The translations under genes and the position numbers were made by a program. Positions 28,819-38,235 of a DNA stretch of 64,000 nucleotides are shown here, piece after piece (within the stretch, counting starts at the first letter, position 1; every line of letters begins with the position of its first letter). This stretch comes from DAOUMU01 sp034409055 (GTDB lineage: Bacteria; Chloroflexota; Anaerolineae; 4572-78; J111), in assembly GCA_034409055.1 (NCBI GenBank), contig DAOUMU010000356.1, positions 1 to 64,000 on the forward strand. The letters are read 5' to 3'. Below the pieces are notes generated by a model. It did not search any database, was not told the DNA's origin, and saw only the letters and a program-made list of their open reading frames with translations.

Positions 28819-28852
28819 AAACAAGGTAAACGACATCTCGTTTACCTTGTTT
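28819..28852. promoter_or_regulatory. Perfect 15-bp inverted repeat, putative operator
   Basis: AAACAAGGTAAACGA and its exact complement are separated by CATC. It is AT-rich without a flanking T-run on either strand, so it is more likely a protein-binding site than a terminator. It is about 180 nt upstream of the LacI start and shares the AAACAAG/CTTGTTT core with the site at 28663. Confidence 0.45.
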
Positions 28853-29130
28853 TACAAAACTGTTTAGTCGCAGGAGGCTCGGTCAAAGTGAGCCAGAAGC
28901 ACCGACTGGGTACTCCCCATCTACTTCTGCTCTGAGAGGATCGACAGATCCCCGTCTGAGGCACTAAGGCCGGGATCGACACCTTGCACCTGCGCTGCAA
29001 ATCCCATAGGGAGGCAGCAGAGCTGCACAAGTCTTCATTATCCGATTAATTTTGTGATTGGCCGTCTCACCGCCGCCGTTTCGTCAGGAGATCGAGCATC
29101 GCCGCTAGAATGAAGACGGCCCGAATGATT

Positions 29131-30060
29131 TTACGCCCTTTCGGTCAAAAATGTTTCCAACACACGGCGGGTGGGCAGAGAAGGTTGAGCACCCAGTTGG
29201 GTGGTGGCCAAAGCACCGGCAGCGTTTCCCCAGCGCACGGCTTCGGACAGCTCTTTACCCTCGGCCATAGCCACGGCAAAACCGGCCACAAAAGCATCAC
29301 CGGCGGCAGTGGTGTCCACTGGCTTCACCTCGAAGGCAGGAAAAAGTTGGGGCCTGGCTTCAGCAGCCAACAGGGCCCCTCGCGCCCCCAGGGTTAGTAA
29401 CACAGTCCCCACCCCCGATGCTCGTAAGACCTGAGCAGCGGCCTCAGCTTCGGCCTGGTTGCCGACAGGCATACCGCTTAACAGTTCCGTCTCGCTCTCA
29501 TTGGGGATGAGGACATCCACCAGCGACAACAAGGTGGGGGGGAACAAACGGGCCGGGGCTGGGTTGAGGATGACCGGCACACCATGGGACCGGGCTACCT
29601 CGGCCGCGCGCGTGACCGTTTCCAGCGGACTCTCCAGTTGCAGCAGTAACACGTCTGCTGCGGCGATAGCGCCTTCAGCAGCTTCCACATCGGCGGGCCA
29701 GAGCCGCATGTTAGCGCCAGAAACCACGACAATGCTGTTTTGCCCGGTATCGTCCACCACGATCAGGGCCACACCGGTGGCGGCTTCCGGGTCCTGGCTG
29801 ACAAAGGTGTGGTCCACGCCGGCAGCCATCAGGTTTTCCAGCAGCGGACCGGCGAAAGCATCACCTCCCAGCCGGCCGACCATCGACACTTGAGCCCCCA
29901 ATCGGGCGGCGGCCACCGCCTGGTTGGCCCCTTTACCACCGGGTACAGTCTGAAAGTCGTTGCCAATGATGGTCTCGCCCGGCTTAGGCATGTGCGGCGC
30001 CCGGACGACCAGGTCCATATTCAAACTACCAACAACGGTCACCTGTGCAGTTTTCGTCAT
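29131..30060 (-). CDS. rbsK: Ribokinase (PfkB family)
   Basis: This 309-residue protein has the PfkB-1 signature near the N-terminus (VPGGKGANQAVAAARLGAQV) and PfkB-2 near the C-terminus (DTTAAGDAFVAGFAVAM), with Asp of TAAGD as catalytic base. GSLNMDLVVRAPHMPKPGET at the start is typical of RbsK. It phosphorylates D-ribose to ribose 5-phosphate. Directly upstream lies a decayed LacI gene that may once have controlled it. No ribose transporter is present. Confidence 0.88.
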   Translation of the reverse strand: MTKTAQVTVVGSLNMDLVVRAPHMPKPGETIIGNDFQTVPGGKGANQAVAAARLGAQVSMVGRLGGDAFAGPLLENLMAAGVDHTFVSQDPEAATGVALIVVDDTGQNSIVVVSGANMRLWPADVEAAEGAIAAADVLLLQLESPLETVTRAAEVARSHGVPVILNPAPARLFPPTLLSLVDVLIPNESETELLSGMPVGNQAEAEAAAQVLRASGVGTVLLTLGARGALLAAEARPQLFPAFEVKPVDTTAAGDAFVAGFAVAMAEGKELSEAVRWGNAAGALATTQLGAQPSLPTRRVLETFLTERA

Positions 30061-30065
30061 ATACC

Positions 30066-30312
30066 TTCACCTCACGATGAGGGCCTCGTCTAAGGCAGAC
30101 CACCCTCCTGCAGGGCCTGCCGGTAACCGGTCACCCGCTCGGCGCCGGGAGTCAGGTCCGATGGGCCGGTAATACAGCCGATACGGCGATGGCCCAGATC
30201 AAGCAGGTGGCGTGTGGCCAGCCACCCCGGGCGTTGTCGACCAAGACCGAGACGACAGCCGCGCCAGGGATACCCCGATCTACGATCACGCTATGCGTGA
30301 CATAATCCAAAA
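30066..30312 (-). pseudogene. LacI-family regulator remnant
   Basis: Conceptual translation in shifting frames gives VIVDRGIPGAAVVSVLVDNA, then (after a 1-nt shift) WLATRHLLDLGHRRIGCITG, TPGAERVTGYRQALQEGGLP and, after a second shift, LDEALIVR before a stop. This matches the central sensor domain of LacI-type repressors. The DNA-binding N-terminus and the C-terminus are missing. It abuts the ribokinase start, so it is probably the former ribose-operon repressor. Confidence 0.75.
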
Positions 30313-30324
30313 TGTCAACACGCC

Positions 30325-31017
30325 CTAGCGACCTTCGGCCTGACGGATGGCCCGGTCCATAGCGGCCAACGGATCATCGAGGACTTTACCGTGGCCTACG
30401 GCCAGGCGGGTGGGGTTGAGGGCCCGCAAGGCCCGGGCACTTTGCAGGGCCGTCGGCTTGTGCCAGGTGGCCAGGGCCGGCAAAGGAAATAACCAGCGCA
30501 GCGTGCCGGCCACAGCCACCCCCCCCTGGGTCTGGAAGGCATCCCCGGCGATTAACGTCCCGTCTCGCCCATCGAAAAAAGCCGCATGCCCTGGCGTGTG
30601 GCCCGGCGAAGCAATCACTTCGAGTGAGCCCACCCGATCGCCAGCTTGGAGGGTGCGGGTGGGCCGGGTTTGGCAGGTCTGGTATGAACCCCGTAGTTTG
30701 GCCTGGGGTTCGTCGGCATCCAGGCTGCGCTCACCGGCCAGAAAACGGGCTTCCCGGGTCGTGATCACCACCTCTACGTCGGGCAACTCCTGCCGCAGGG
30801 CGTCCAGCGAGCCCACGTGGTCGCCGTGGGCATGGGTCAGGATAATGCGGACAATGGGGGCGCCGTACGTACCAGCCGCCTGGAGAATGGCCTTGGCGCT
30901 CCCGGGCAGGTTGGTGTCAATTAAGGTAAAGCCATCCGCCTCCCGCACCAGGTAGCAATTGATGGCCCCCAGGCGGGTAAGCTGGATGAGATACTGACCA
31001 TAGGGTGTTGCTCTCAT
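30325..31017 (-). CDS. Metallo-beta-lactamase-fold hydrolase
   Basis: This 230-residue protein starts at the ATG 31017 with AAGGAG 6 nt upstream. The MBL metal motif is THAHGDHVG (HxHxDH), with further ligands in SPGHTPGHAAFF, the Asp of LIAGDAF and the His of VGHGKVLDD. The fold suits glyoxalase-II-like or quorum-quenching-like hydrolases; the substrate is unknown. It lies downstream of a gene-free stretch carrying a MITE and shares no tight spacing with the ribokinase. Confidence 0.85.
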   Translation of the reverse strand: MRATPYGQYLIQLTRLGAINCYLVREADGFTLIDTNLPGSAKAILQAAGTYGAPIVRIILTHAHGDHVGSLDALRQELPDVEVVITTREARFLAGERSLDADEPQAKLRGSYQTCQTRPTRTLQAGDRVGSLEVIASPGHTPGHAAFFDGRDGTLIAGDAFQTQGGVAVAGTLRWLFPLPALATWHKPTALQSARALRALNPTRLAVGHGKVLDDPLAAMDRAIRQAEGR

Positions 31018-31168
31018 GATGAACTCCTTCTTGACCAAGGATAATGAATTGAGAGTCGGTAATTACAATGACAATGGTGACCGCCCAAAAGGCACGAGGC
31101 TAAAGCCGTCGTGCTGAAAGAGCGAAGCCCTTTCGGGCTAATCATAGGCTATTCCAGGGCATTTAGAG

Positions 31169-31342
31169 ACCGATTATGCGTAATTCATTACCAAGCATCC
31201 TGAGTAACGCGGAACAGAGTGGAGCGCGTATCGAAGGGTGCGGTTTTGCATCGAATCAGCGCGTTTACCGCACCCTTCGATACGGTTTCCGCTGCGCTCC
31301 AACCTACTCAGGATGCTACCTGACTAATTACGCATAATCGGT
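31169..31342. mobile_element. MITE-like element, 174 bp
   Basis: The terminal inverted repeats ACCGATTATGCGTAATT (31169-31185) and its complement (31326-31342) are flanked by a direct TTAGAG on both sides (31163-31168 and 31343-31348), a 6-bp target duplication. The inside is also largely palindromic (GCATCCTGAGTA, CGAAGGGTGCGG and their complements). There is no coding capacity, so a full-length transposon elsewhere would be needed to move it. Confidence 0.75.
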
Positions 31343-31422
31343 TTAGAGGTATCTTGAATTACCAAATCGTCTCGAATTATAAGACGCATCAGAAGAAATA
31401 CAAAAATGTATGTATAGTAAAG

Positions 31423-31478
31423 AGTGATCAGTGAACGGAAAGTAATGTTCTGGCCACTGATCACTGACCATTGCCCAC
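31423..31478. repeat. Heptanucleotide array with inverted halves
   Basis: The left half agtgatc, agtgaac and the right half tggccac, tgatcac, tgaccat, tgcccac are in one 7-nt register and partly complementary. It lies ~140 nt upstream of the giant surface protein gene. Confidence 0.5.
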
Positions 31479-31617
31479 CGCCGCCATTCTTGCTGGGAAG
31501 AGTGTCCCATTGATTTAAGAGGCCGCTTGTGATAAGCTGGAATTGGTGGTATTCCGTTCTTTAACAATGTGGGGGCAACCTCTAACGAGGTGTTATTATG
31601 ATGTAAGGAGGCAAGCA

Positions 31618-34600
31618 ATGGCAGCTCGGCGACCCATTTCTAAGTTGGCAAAACTGATTGTCACCCCGGTTTTGGGCCTGGCAATGGTTTGTGGTCTGTT
31701 GGTTTTGTATGGGGGGTTGTCACCGCCTGCTATTGCCGCGCCTTTGTCCACCCCCATTGTTGGTTCTATCACCACCCCTTTTACCTTCACCCAGGCTGGC
31801 AGTCCATACACCTTGACCGGGATCGTCTCGGTCATTAATGGGGCCAAGCTGACCATTGAACCGGGCGTTGAAGTCCGCTTCCTGGCCGGGGCTGAACTGC
31901 AGCTCAGCGATCAGGCCCAATTGGCAGCGATCGGTACGCCCGGCCAGCCCATCACTTTTACCTCTGACCTGCCGGCCCCGGCTGCGGGTGACTGGAACGG
32001 GATTCGCTTTGACAGCGACGCCATGACCGGCACCATCCATTACGCCCTGATTGAGTATGCCCAAGTTGGGGTAGAATTCAAAGACAACCTGTTTGGCACA
32101 GGTTATGATGTTTCCAACAGCACCTTCCGTTATATCGACAGTGGGGCTATTATGGGCTCCCCTGATGATGCCCAATTCAATTACAACACCATCTATAGGG
32201 CCGGGGCCGGGATTAAGGTCAACGAAGCCTTTGGTAACTCGATTCAGGGTAATCAAATTTACGATGTCGATGAAAGCTGTATCGCTTTAAACCGCACCGG
32301 TCCCAGCAGTACCGCTGGCAGTGACAACCAGATTATTGACAACCAGCTTCACCACTGTCAGGAAAGAGGCATCTGGTTACAGGGCAGCCTGACCGGTAGT
32401 GGCGATTCGGCCAACCAGGTCATCGGCAATCAGATCTGGCGTACGGGCCAACAAGGTCTATATGCCTACAATCAAAACAACTTCACCTTTCAATCCAACG
32501 TCGTCTATAGCACGGCCCTGACCAGTACCCTGGGCGCTGTTATTCTTGAACGCGTGGACCGGGCCACGCTTCAGGATAACTATCTCTACGACAACGGCAC
32601 CCCCGGACTGTACGAAGGAGCCTTGCACGTTTTAGATACCGGCATCGGTCCGCCCATCCAAACCTTTGCCATCAACATCACCGATACCCGTCTGAAAGAC
32701 CGTTATGGCAGTGGCCTGGTCTTCCACGGGGCAAATTATTTCGACAGTCAGGTGATCCACAGCAACGCCATCTGTGTGGATGACAGATACGAGGTCAAAA
32801 ACCGCAGCACGAACGCCTTGACCGTCACCGCCACCGGCAACTGGCTGGGCACCAATTTCCCCATAGTCGGCACCGAAATCACCGGCACAGTCACCTTTAG
32901 CCCTTACATTCAATTAACTGCCGCTGCCTTTCCTTCCATTCTACCAGCCGATGGCCTCTCGACTGCTGTGGTCACGGTGACCATGAACGATGGGGCCGGA
33001 CACACAGTACCCGTCGGAGCCCGCCAGGTCAATCTAACCACGAACCTGGGCACTCTGGCCGATACCTCCCTGACGTTGGATAATAACGGCCTGGCCACGA
33101 CCACCCTCACCTCCAATGTTTCCGGCCTGGCCACCATCACCGTAACGGAATGGTGCGGCTTCCCGGTCACCACCACGGTCCAGTTTCAAGCAGCCGACGT
33201 CGGCGTTGAGAAAACGACAATCCTGGCTCAGGTCATTCCCGGTGAAACCATTACCTACACCGTTGCCTATAGCAATAGCTCCGGTCTGGCCACCAACGTC
33301 CGCCTCACCGACACTCTACCCACCGGCACCAGTTGGCTGACCGACACTGCCGAGAGCTTGGGCTTCACCCGCCTCCAAACCACGCCTGAAGTGGTCTGGG
33401 ACCTGGGGGACCTGACTGCCGGCGCCAGTGGGGTCATCACCGTGGTGGCCCGTTTATCCGCTGCGGCCACAGCCAGTTGTGGCCAGATGCTGACGAACAG
33501 TGTGGCCATCACCACCGCCACCCTTGACAACAATCCCGGCAACAATACCGGCAGTGATTCCAGCATCAGCGTTATCTGTGCCGATGTGGGCATCAGCAAA
33601 TCATCGCCCCTGACTTATGTCATCCCGGGCGAGCTGATTACCTACACCATCCCCTTTAGCAACGACGGGGATACGCCGGCCACCGGCATGATCATCACCG
33701 ATACCCTGCCCACCGGCACCAGTTGGCTGACCGACACCGCCGAGAGCCTAGGCTTCACCCGCGTCCAAACCTCGCCTGAGGTGATCTGGACGTTGCCCTG
33801 GCTGGGGGCTCACCTCAGCGATACCATCACCCTGGTGGCCTGGGTCCAACCAACGGTCGGCTGCAGCCAGTTCTTGACCAACACCGTGCTCATCACCTCG
33901 ACCACCCCTGATGCCGTGACCACGAACGAGCGTTACAGCCATACTCTGCCCACGGCCTGCGCCGACGTCGCCATAAACAAGGTTGGGCCGGGCGGCAACA
34001 TCGTCCCCGGCCAAACCATCACCTACACCATTTACTACAGCAATACCGGTACGGCTCCCGCAGACAACGTGGTCATCACCGACGTGAACCCGATTACCGG
34101 GGGTATCGATACGCTGTTGAACGGCGGCATCACCCTACCTCCCACCGGCAACGGCAGCCTGAATTATGTGGTCACAGCCGATGCCAGTATGTGCAGTCTC
34201 AGCGCGCTGACGAACACCGCTTATATCAGCACCAGCACCCCGGAAATTACCACGACCAATAACGTGGCTACCTCTACCAACTCACCCCAGGTGCATTGTG
34301 TGGCCGACCTGGCCATTAGCAAGGACGATGGCCGCACCACGGTCCGGCCCGGTGACCTGCTGACCTATACGCTGACGATTAGTAATTACGGCAACGTGAC
34401 GGCGACCGGCATTGTGGTCACCGATACCATCCCCACTTACACCACCTTCATTGCTGCCAGCCACGGCGGCAGCCATGCCGGTGGCGTGGTTACCTGGCCT
34501 CCCTTCGACCTGCCGGTTCCGCCCACGGGAAATAGCCTGACCCGCACCGTTACCGTCCAGGTCAACAACCCCTTCCCGGCCGGGGTCAACCTGATCACCA

Positions 34601-37506
34601 ACACGGCTACCGTTACCCACAGCGCGGACGTAATCACCACCACCAACAACACCGACACCGACATAGATATCGTCGAGTCCCAGCCCGATCTGATCATCAC
34701 CAAAACCCTGGTTAGCCTGGCCCCGAGTCTGGGTAAGGTGACCACCTTTACCATCGAGTACCGCAACATCGGTCCTTACACCGCCACCGGCGTCGTCATC
34801 ACCGATTTCCTGGATAATGATGTGAACTACATAACCGATACCCTGGGTGGAGCGGTGACCACCACCAATACGGTGGTCTGGAGTGTGAGCGACCTCGCCC
34901 CGGGAGCCGGAAACTCCTTTGACCTGGGGGTAAATCTGGATCCGAACTTCTGCGTTGGTACGACTTCCTTTACCAACTCGGTCCGCATTGCTGCCATTGA
35001 GCCTGATCTGAACGCGGTGGATAACTTCTACGAGGTCGGTCCCATTCCCATCGACTGCAACGTGGACCTGGTCGTTATCAAGAACGACGGGATTGGGACC
35101 GGTGATCCCCGGACCGAGGCCAGGGCAGGGGAATACATTACCTACACCATCAGTGTGAACAACGTCGGCGCTCAAATCGCCGGCACCGTGATCCTGACCG
35201 AGACCTTGCCAGCCAATACCAGCTTCGTTGGTCCCAGCGGGCCTGACGGCTGGTTCCAGGTGGGCACCAGTAATCTCTACACTTACCACGTCGGTACCCT
35301 GTGGGGGGGCGAGGGGCGCGTGGTTAATTTTGTAGTCCAGGTAGACCCGGCCCTGCCTTGCTCGATTACCGAGACGGTGAACACGGTTGAAGCGGACAGT
35401 AACGCCGTAGAAGGAGACCCGGCCGATAACATCTCCCGCGAACAAACACCCGTTGTTTGTGACCCAACCCGTAACCTGCAGGTACATAAAGATGATGGTC
35501 TCATCTGCGCCGTGCCCAATCAGACCATCACCTACACCATCACCTACAGTAACACCGGTAGTTCCTCCGTTAACGATGTTTTCCTGACCGATATCAAGCC
35601 CGACTATACTAACTTCCTGCCCGGTGGGGTCAATACTGGCTGGGCTGACCTGGGTGGTGGAGCCTACAGCCGTACCCTGGGCACCGTGGCCCCAGGTGGG
35701 CCGTTCGGACCGGTTTACTTCCAGGTACAATTAGTGGGGCCAAGCGCTATTCCGACTGACGTGACGGCCATCACCAATGTCATTCAAATCAGCGGAGGGC
35801 ATACCTTCACCGAAGTCACCTCCGTGCCCATTGTCCCGGACCTGACCGTGGCTAAAAACGATAACATCGGGGTCACCAGCCCCTCATCCGAATTTACCAG
35901 GCTCTACCAGCAAGTGGCCGGAACTGCCCCCCCCATCAGCGCCCAGGCCGACAATGTGGGTCCCAACGATATTATCGCCTACAGCATTGTCTACGTGAAC
36001 AACGGCCGTGCTCCGACCACCGGGGTGGTACTGACCGAGACCCTGCCCCTTTACACCACCTATGCCGGTGGGCCAGAATGGACCAACGTCTCGGGCCGCC
36101 TGTACACCTACAACGTCGGCAACCTGGACCCCAATCAGGGTGGTTTCCTCACCTTCCGGGTGCAAGTGACCAACACCCTGCCCCTGACCCTGGAGTGGAT
36201 TATCAACCGGGTCGAAATTGGTGGGTACGAGAGCCATCTTGAATGTTACCCGGGCAACAATATCTCTTACGAACAGACCCCGGTCAACCCGTCCGCCCCG
36301 GTGTCGGGTTTTGTCTACTTACCCATCATTCTCAAGGGCTATTCAGTTACACCACCCCCTACGCCCGTCCCCACGCCCACCCCCACCCCGTTGCCCCTGG
36401 CCCACGTCTCCGATGTGGCCGCCGACCCGGATACCAACCAGATTTTTGTGGCCAGTCCCCGCCAGGATGCTGTCCACGTCATCGACGGAGTAGGCGATAC
36501 GTACAAAAGCTCTGTCCCGGTCGGGCACGGTCCCACCGGTCTGGCCGTCCTGAGCTCGACCACACCCAGCAAGGTCTTTGCCGCGCATGCCTTTGCCGCT
36601 AACAACTGGACGCCGGGTATCTGGATCATCGACGTTGACAGCCTCAATTCACGGGCCATGATGCACGAACAGGGATACGTGGGCGTGTCACCGGTCAAGT
36701 TGGCCGCCAACCCCAATACGGGCCGGGAACGGGTCTACGTTTCCAACTATCACGACCGCCTGCCCATCATCTACGGCCCGACGGAAGCCCGCCTGGGCTG
36801 GGTGCCCAAGAAGAGTTTCCAGGCTTCCTACGGCATTGACGTCAGCCGCCGGACAGACCTGGTCTACCTGGCCACGATCGATACCGGCGAACTGGTTATC
36901 TTTGATAGCTACCAGGCTGAAGGGGTGCCGAACTACGGTGCTTGTCACCACGCCCCGGAAGAACCGCGTATTTTGCGCACCGTGGCCGTTAATCAGGCCA
37001 CCGGCCACGTTTTCGTAGGTTCACCACCTGATGCCAACAAGGGCCAGACGAGCAGCAAGGTCCTTGTATTAGATGAAGACAAACTGCTTGAAGAAACCGG
37101 TGGTCCGCCCTCAGATGGGACCTGCACCTGGAACTTCGCCGTGCGTCCAGAGGACATCGGTATCTCGGCTATTCCCGGCCCGGCCTGGGTGGCTGACATC
37201 GAATTGCCAGGAGCCGTCTCGGCCGGGGAAGAAGGTCTGGCCGTCAACGCCAGCACTAACCGGGTGTATGTGACCGATGGGCCGGGGGATCAGCTCTTTG
37301 TGATTGATTATGACCCCACCACCAACACCGCTAACTCGATTACTGCTGTGCCGGTGGACGACAACCCCCAGGGGGTCGCAGTTAACGAGTTGACCAACAA
37401 GATTTACGTGGGTAACGCTCATCACCCGGGCGCGCCCTATGGCACGGTCACAGTCGTAAACGGTACGAACAACACGGTCATTAAGACAATTCCGTTGGTG
37501 CCGTGA
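31618..37506 (+). CDS. Giant surface protein: beta-helix, eight DUF11 repeats, YVTN propeller
   Basis: The protein has 1,962 residues from the ATG at 31618, with AAGGAGG 6 nt upstream; an upstream in-frame start at 31543 is not favoured. It has a signal peptide to about residue 40. A right-handed beta-helix region (~40-440) carries repeated NxIxDN-type coils. An invasin/Ig-like domain follows. Eight DUF11 repeats from about residue 526 to 1,560 each begin like ADVGxxK or DLxIxK and have (I/L)TYTxxYSN. Next come VYLPIILKGY, a Pro/Thr linker, and a C-terminal beta-propeller (DPDTNQIFVASP, NELTNKIYVGNA). It is probably displayed on the cell surface for adhesion or stalk formation. Codon and base use match the neighbours. 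A strong terminator follows. Confidence 0.9.
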   Translation: MAARRPISKLAKLIVTPVLGLAMVCGLLVLYGGLSPPAIAAPLSTPIVGSITTPFTFTQAGSPYTLTGIVSVINGAKLTIEPGVEVRFLAGAELQLSDQAQLAAIGTPGQPITFTSDLPAPAAGDWNGIRFDSDAMTGTIHYALIEYAQVGVEFKDNLFGTGYDVSNSTFRYIDSGAIMGSPDDAQFNYNTIYRAGAGIKVNEAFGNSIQGNQIYDVDESCIALNRTGPSSTAGSDNQIIDNQLHHCQERGIWLQGSLTGSGDSANQVIGNQIWRTGQQGLYAYNQNNFTFQSNVVYSTALTSTLGAVILERVDRATLQDNYLYDNGTPGLYEGALHVLDTGIGPPIQTFAINITDTRLKDRYGSGLVFHGANYFDSQVIHSNAICVDDRYEVKNRSTNALTVTATGNWLGTNFPIVGTEITGTVTFSPYIQLTAAAFPSILPADGLSTAVVTVTMNDGAGHTVPVGARQVNLTTNLGTLADTSLTLDNNGLATTTLTSNVSGLATITVTEWCGFPVTTTVQFQAADVGVEKTTILAQVIPGETITYTVAYSNSSGLATNVRLTDTLPTGTSWLTDTAESLGFTRLQTTPEVVWDLGDLTAGASGVITVVARLSAAATASCGQMLTNSVAITTATLDNNPGNNTGSDSSISVICADVGISKSSPLTYVIPGELITYTIPFSNDGDTPATGMIITDTLPTGTSWLTDTAESLGFTRVQTSPEVIWTLPWLGAHLSDTITLVAWVQPTVGCSQFLTNTVLITSTTPDAVTTNERYSHTLPTACADVAINKVGPGGNIVPGQTITYTIYYSNTGTAPADNVVITDVNPITGGIDTLLNGGITLPPTGNGSLNYVVTADASMCSLSALTNTAYISTSTPEITTTNNVATSTNSPQVHCVADLAISKDDGRTTVRPGDLLTYTLTISNYGNVTATGIVVTDTIPTYTTFIAASHGGSHAGGVVTWPPFDLPVPPTGNSLTRTVTVQVNNPFPAGVNLITNTATVTHSADVITTTNNTDTDIDIVESQPDLIITKTLVSLAPSLGKVTTFTIEYRNIGPYTATGVVITDFLDNDVNYITDTLGGAVTTTNTVVWSVSDLAPGAGNSFDLGVNLDPNFCVGTTSFTNSVRIAAIEPDLNAVDNFYEVGPIPIDCNVDLVVIKNDGIGTGDPRTEARAGEYITYTISVNNVGAQIAGTVILTETLPANTSFVGPSGPDGWFQVGTSNLYTYHVGTLWGGEGRVVNFVVQVDPALPCSITETVNTVEADSNAVEGDPADNISREQTPVVCDPTRNLQVHKDDGLICAVPNQTITYTITYSNTGSSSVNDVFLTDIKPDYTNFLPGGVNTGWADLGGGAYSRTLGTVAPGGPFGPVYFQVQLVGPSAIPTDVTAITNVIQISGGHTFTEVTSVPIVPDLTVAKNDNIGVTSPSSEFTRLYQQVAGTAPPISAQADNVGPNDIIAYSIVYVNNGRAPTTGVVLTETLPLYTTYAGGPEWTNVSGRLYTYNVGNLDPNQGGFLTFRVQVTNTLPLTLEWIINRVEIGGYESHLECYPGNNISYEQTPVNPSAPVSGFVYLPIILKGYSVTPPPTPVPTPTPTPLPLAHVSDVAADPDTNQIFVASPRQDAVHVIDGVGDTYKSSVPVGHGPTGLAVLSSTTPSKVFAAHAFAANNWTPGIWIIDVDSLNSRAMMHEQGYVGVSPVKLAANPNTGRERVYVSNYHDRLPIIYGPTEARLGWVPKKSFQASYGIDVSRRTDLVYLATIDTGELVIFDSYQAEGVPNYGACHHAPEEPRILRTVAVNQATGHVFVGSPPDANKGQTSSKVLVLDEDKLLEETGGPPSDGTCTWNFAVRPEDIGISAIPGPAWVADIELPGAVSAGEEGLAVNASTNRVYVTDGPGDQLFVIDYDPTTNTANSITAVPVDDNPQGVAVNELTNKIYVGNAHHPGAPYGTVTVVNGTNNTVIKTIPLVP

Positions 37507-37532
37507 ATACCTTTCAAATAACTTAACAACGA

Positions 37533-37566
37533 TGGGCGACCTGTAACGGTCGCCCACTTTTATTTT
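37533..37566 (+). terminator. Intrinsic terminator of the surface protein gene
   Basis: The 9-bp stem TGGGCGACC/GGTCGCCCA has loop TGTAAC and is followed by CTTTTATTTT. Confidence 0.9.
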
Positions 37567-37621
37567 GGCAGGAGGATGGAACGTGTTATACTGAGCCCAC
37601 TTTGCCCAGGGTAATTGAGAC

Positions 37622-38230
37622 ATGATTTGGAGCATTATCAAGCAATCAGCCCTTGATTTTTGGGAGGAAATGCTTTACCTGATCCTGTTTAATCTTATCT
37701 GGGTAGTGGGGATTTTGCTGGTTATTCCCTATCCCCTGGTAACCTTTGGTCTTTTTGCCACCGTTTACGACGTTGGCCAGGGTAAGGGCATAAAGTTCAG
37801 TACCTTTTTTGCCTATGCTCGCCGGACGTGGAAGGAGGCTTACATTTGGGGCGGGATTAATCTGGGGGTGCTGATTCTTTTGTGGCTCAATTTAAATTTT
37901 TACGCCGGTATTGGCACCCAGTGGGCGGCAATTGTGCAGGTATTGATACTGGCCGTGGCCATTTTCTGGTGCATTTTACAGTTGATTGTTCTACCCCTTT
38001 ATCCCCGGCTTGAAACGCCAGGCTTCAAATTGGCCCTGCGCAACGCAGCCGTCATCATCGGCCGGTATCCTATGGCAATCTTTATCCTGGTTATAATTAT
38101 TGTTTTGATCGGGTTCATTTCCTTACTTTTTCAAGCTGTCATTTTTGCCGGGGCTGCGGCCTTCATAGCCGTGGTGGCCAATCGTGTCGTGGAGGAAGTG
38201 GTTAAACGCGAGATGAACCGCCACGAATGA
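37622..38230 (+). CDS. DUF624/YesL-like integral membrane protein
   Basis: This 202-residue protein has about five predicted membrane segments. The start (IIKQSALDFWEEMLYLILFN) and the PLVTFGLFATVYDVGQGKGI segment with a following ARRTWKEA resemble the DUF624/YesL group. The function is unknown. It stands alone between a terminator and a converging nuclease gene, whose stop lies 5 nt away. Confidence 0.7.
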   Translation: MIWSIIKQSALDFWEEMLYLILFNLIWVVGILLVIPYPLVTFGLFATVYDVGQGKGIKFSTFFAYARRTWKEAYIWGGINLGVLILLWLNLNFYAGIGTQWAAIVQVLILAVAIFWCILQLIVLPLYPRLETPGFKLALRNAAVIIGRYPMAIFILVIIIVLIGFISLLFQAVIFAGAAAFIAVVANRVVEEVVKREMNRHE

Positions 38231-38235
38231 ACCTG

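Larger units (their letters stand above)
28638..29130. other. Gene-free regulatory region, 490 bp
   Basis: No convincing gene is seen. It holds two palindromes (listed separately) and a GC-rich stretch at 28870-29030 in which GGATCGACA occurs near 28937 and again near 28972. The small open frame here has no ribosome site and no recognisable motif. Confidence 0.5.

Noticed and set aside
28842..29030. A 62-residue minus-strand gene in the regulatory gap
   Set aside because: It overlaps the 15-bp palindrome, has no ribosome site and no recognisable sequence.
30347..30955. A 202-residue plus-strand frame
   Set aside because: It is a shadow of the MBL-fold hydrolase, whose metal motifs are on the minus strand.
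34282..35730. A 482-residue minus-strand frame inside the giant surface protein
   Set aside because: It mirrors the repetitive GC-rich DUF11 coding sequence, has no ribosome site and no domain; the plus-strand gene is clearly real.
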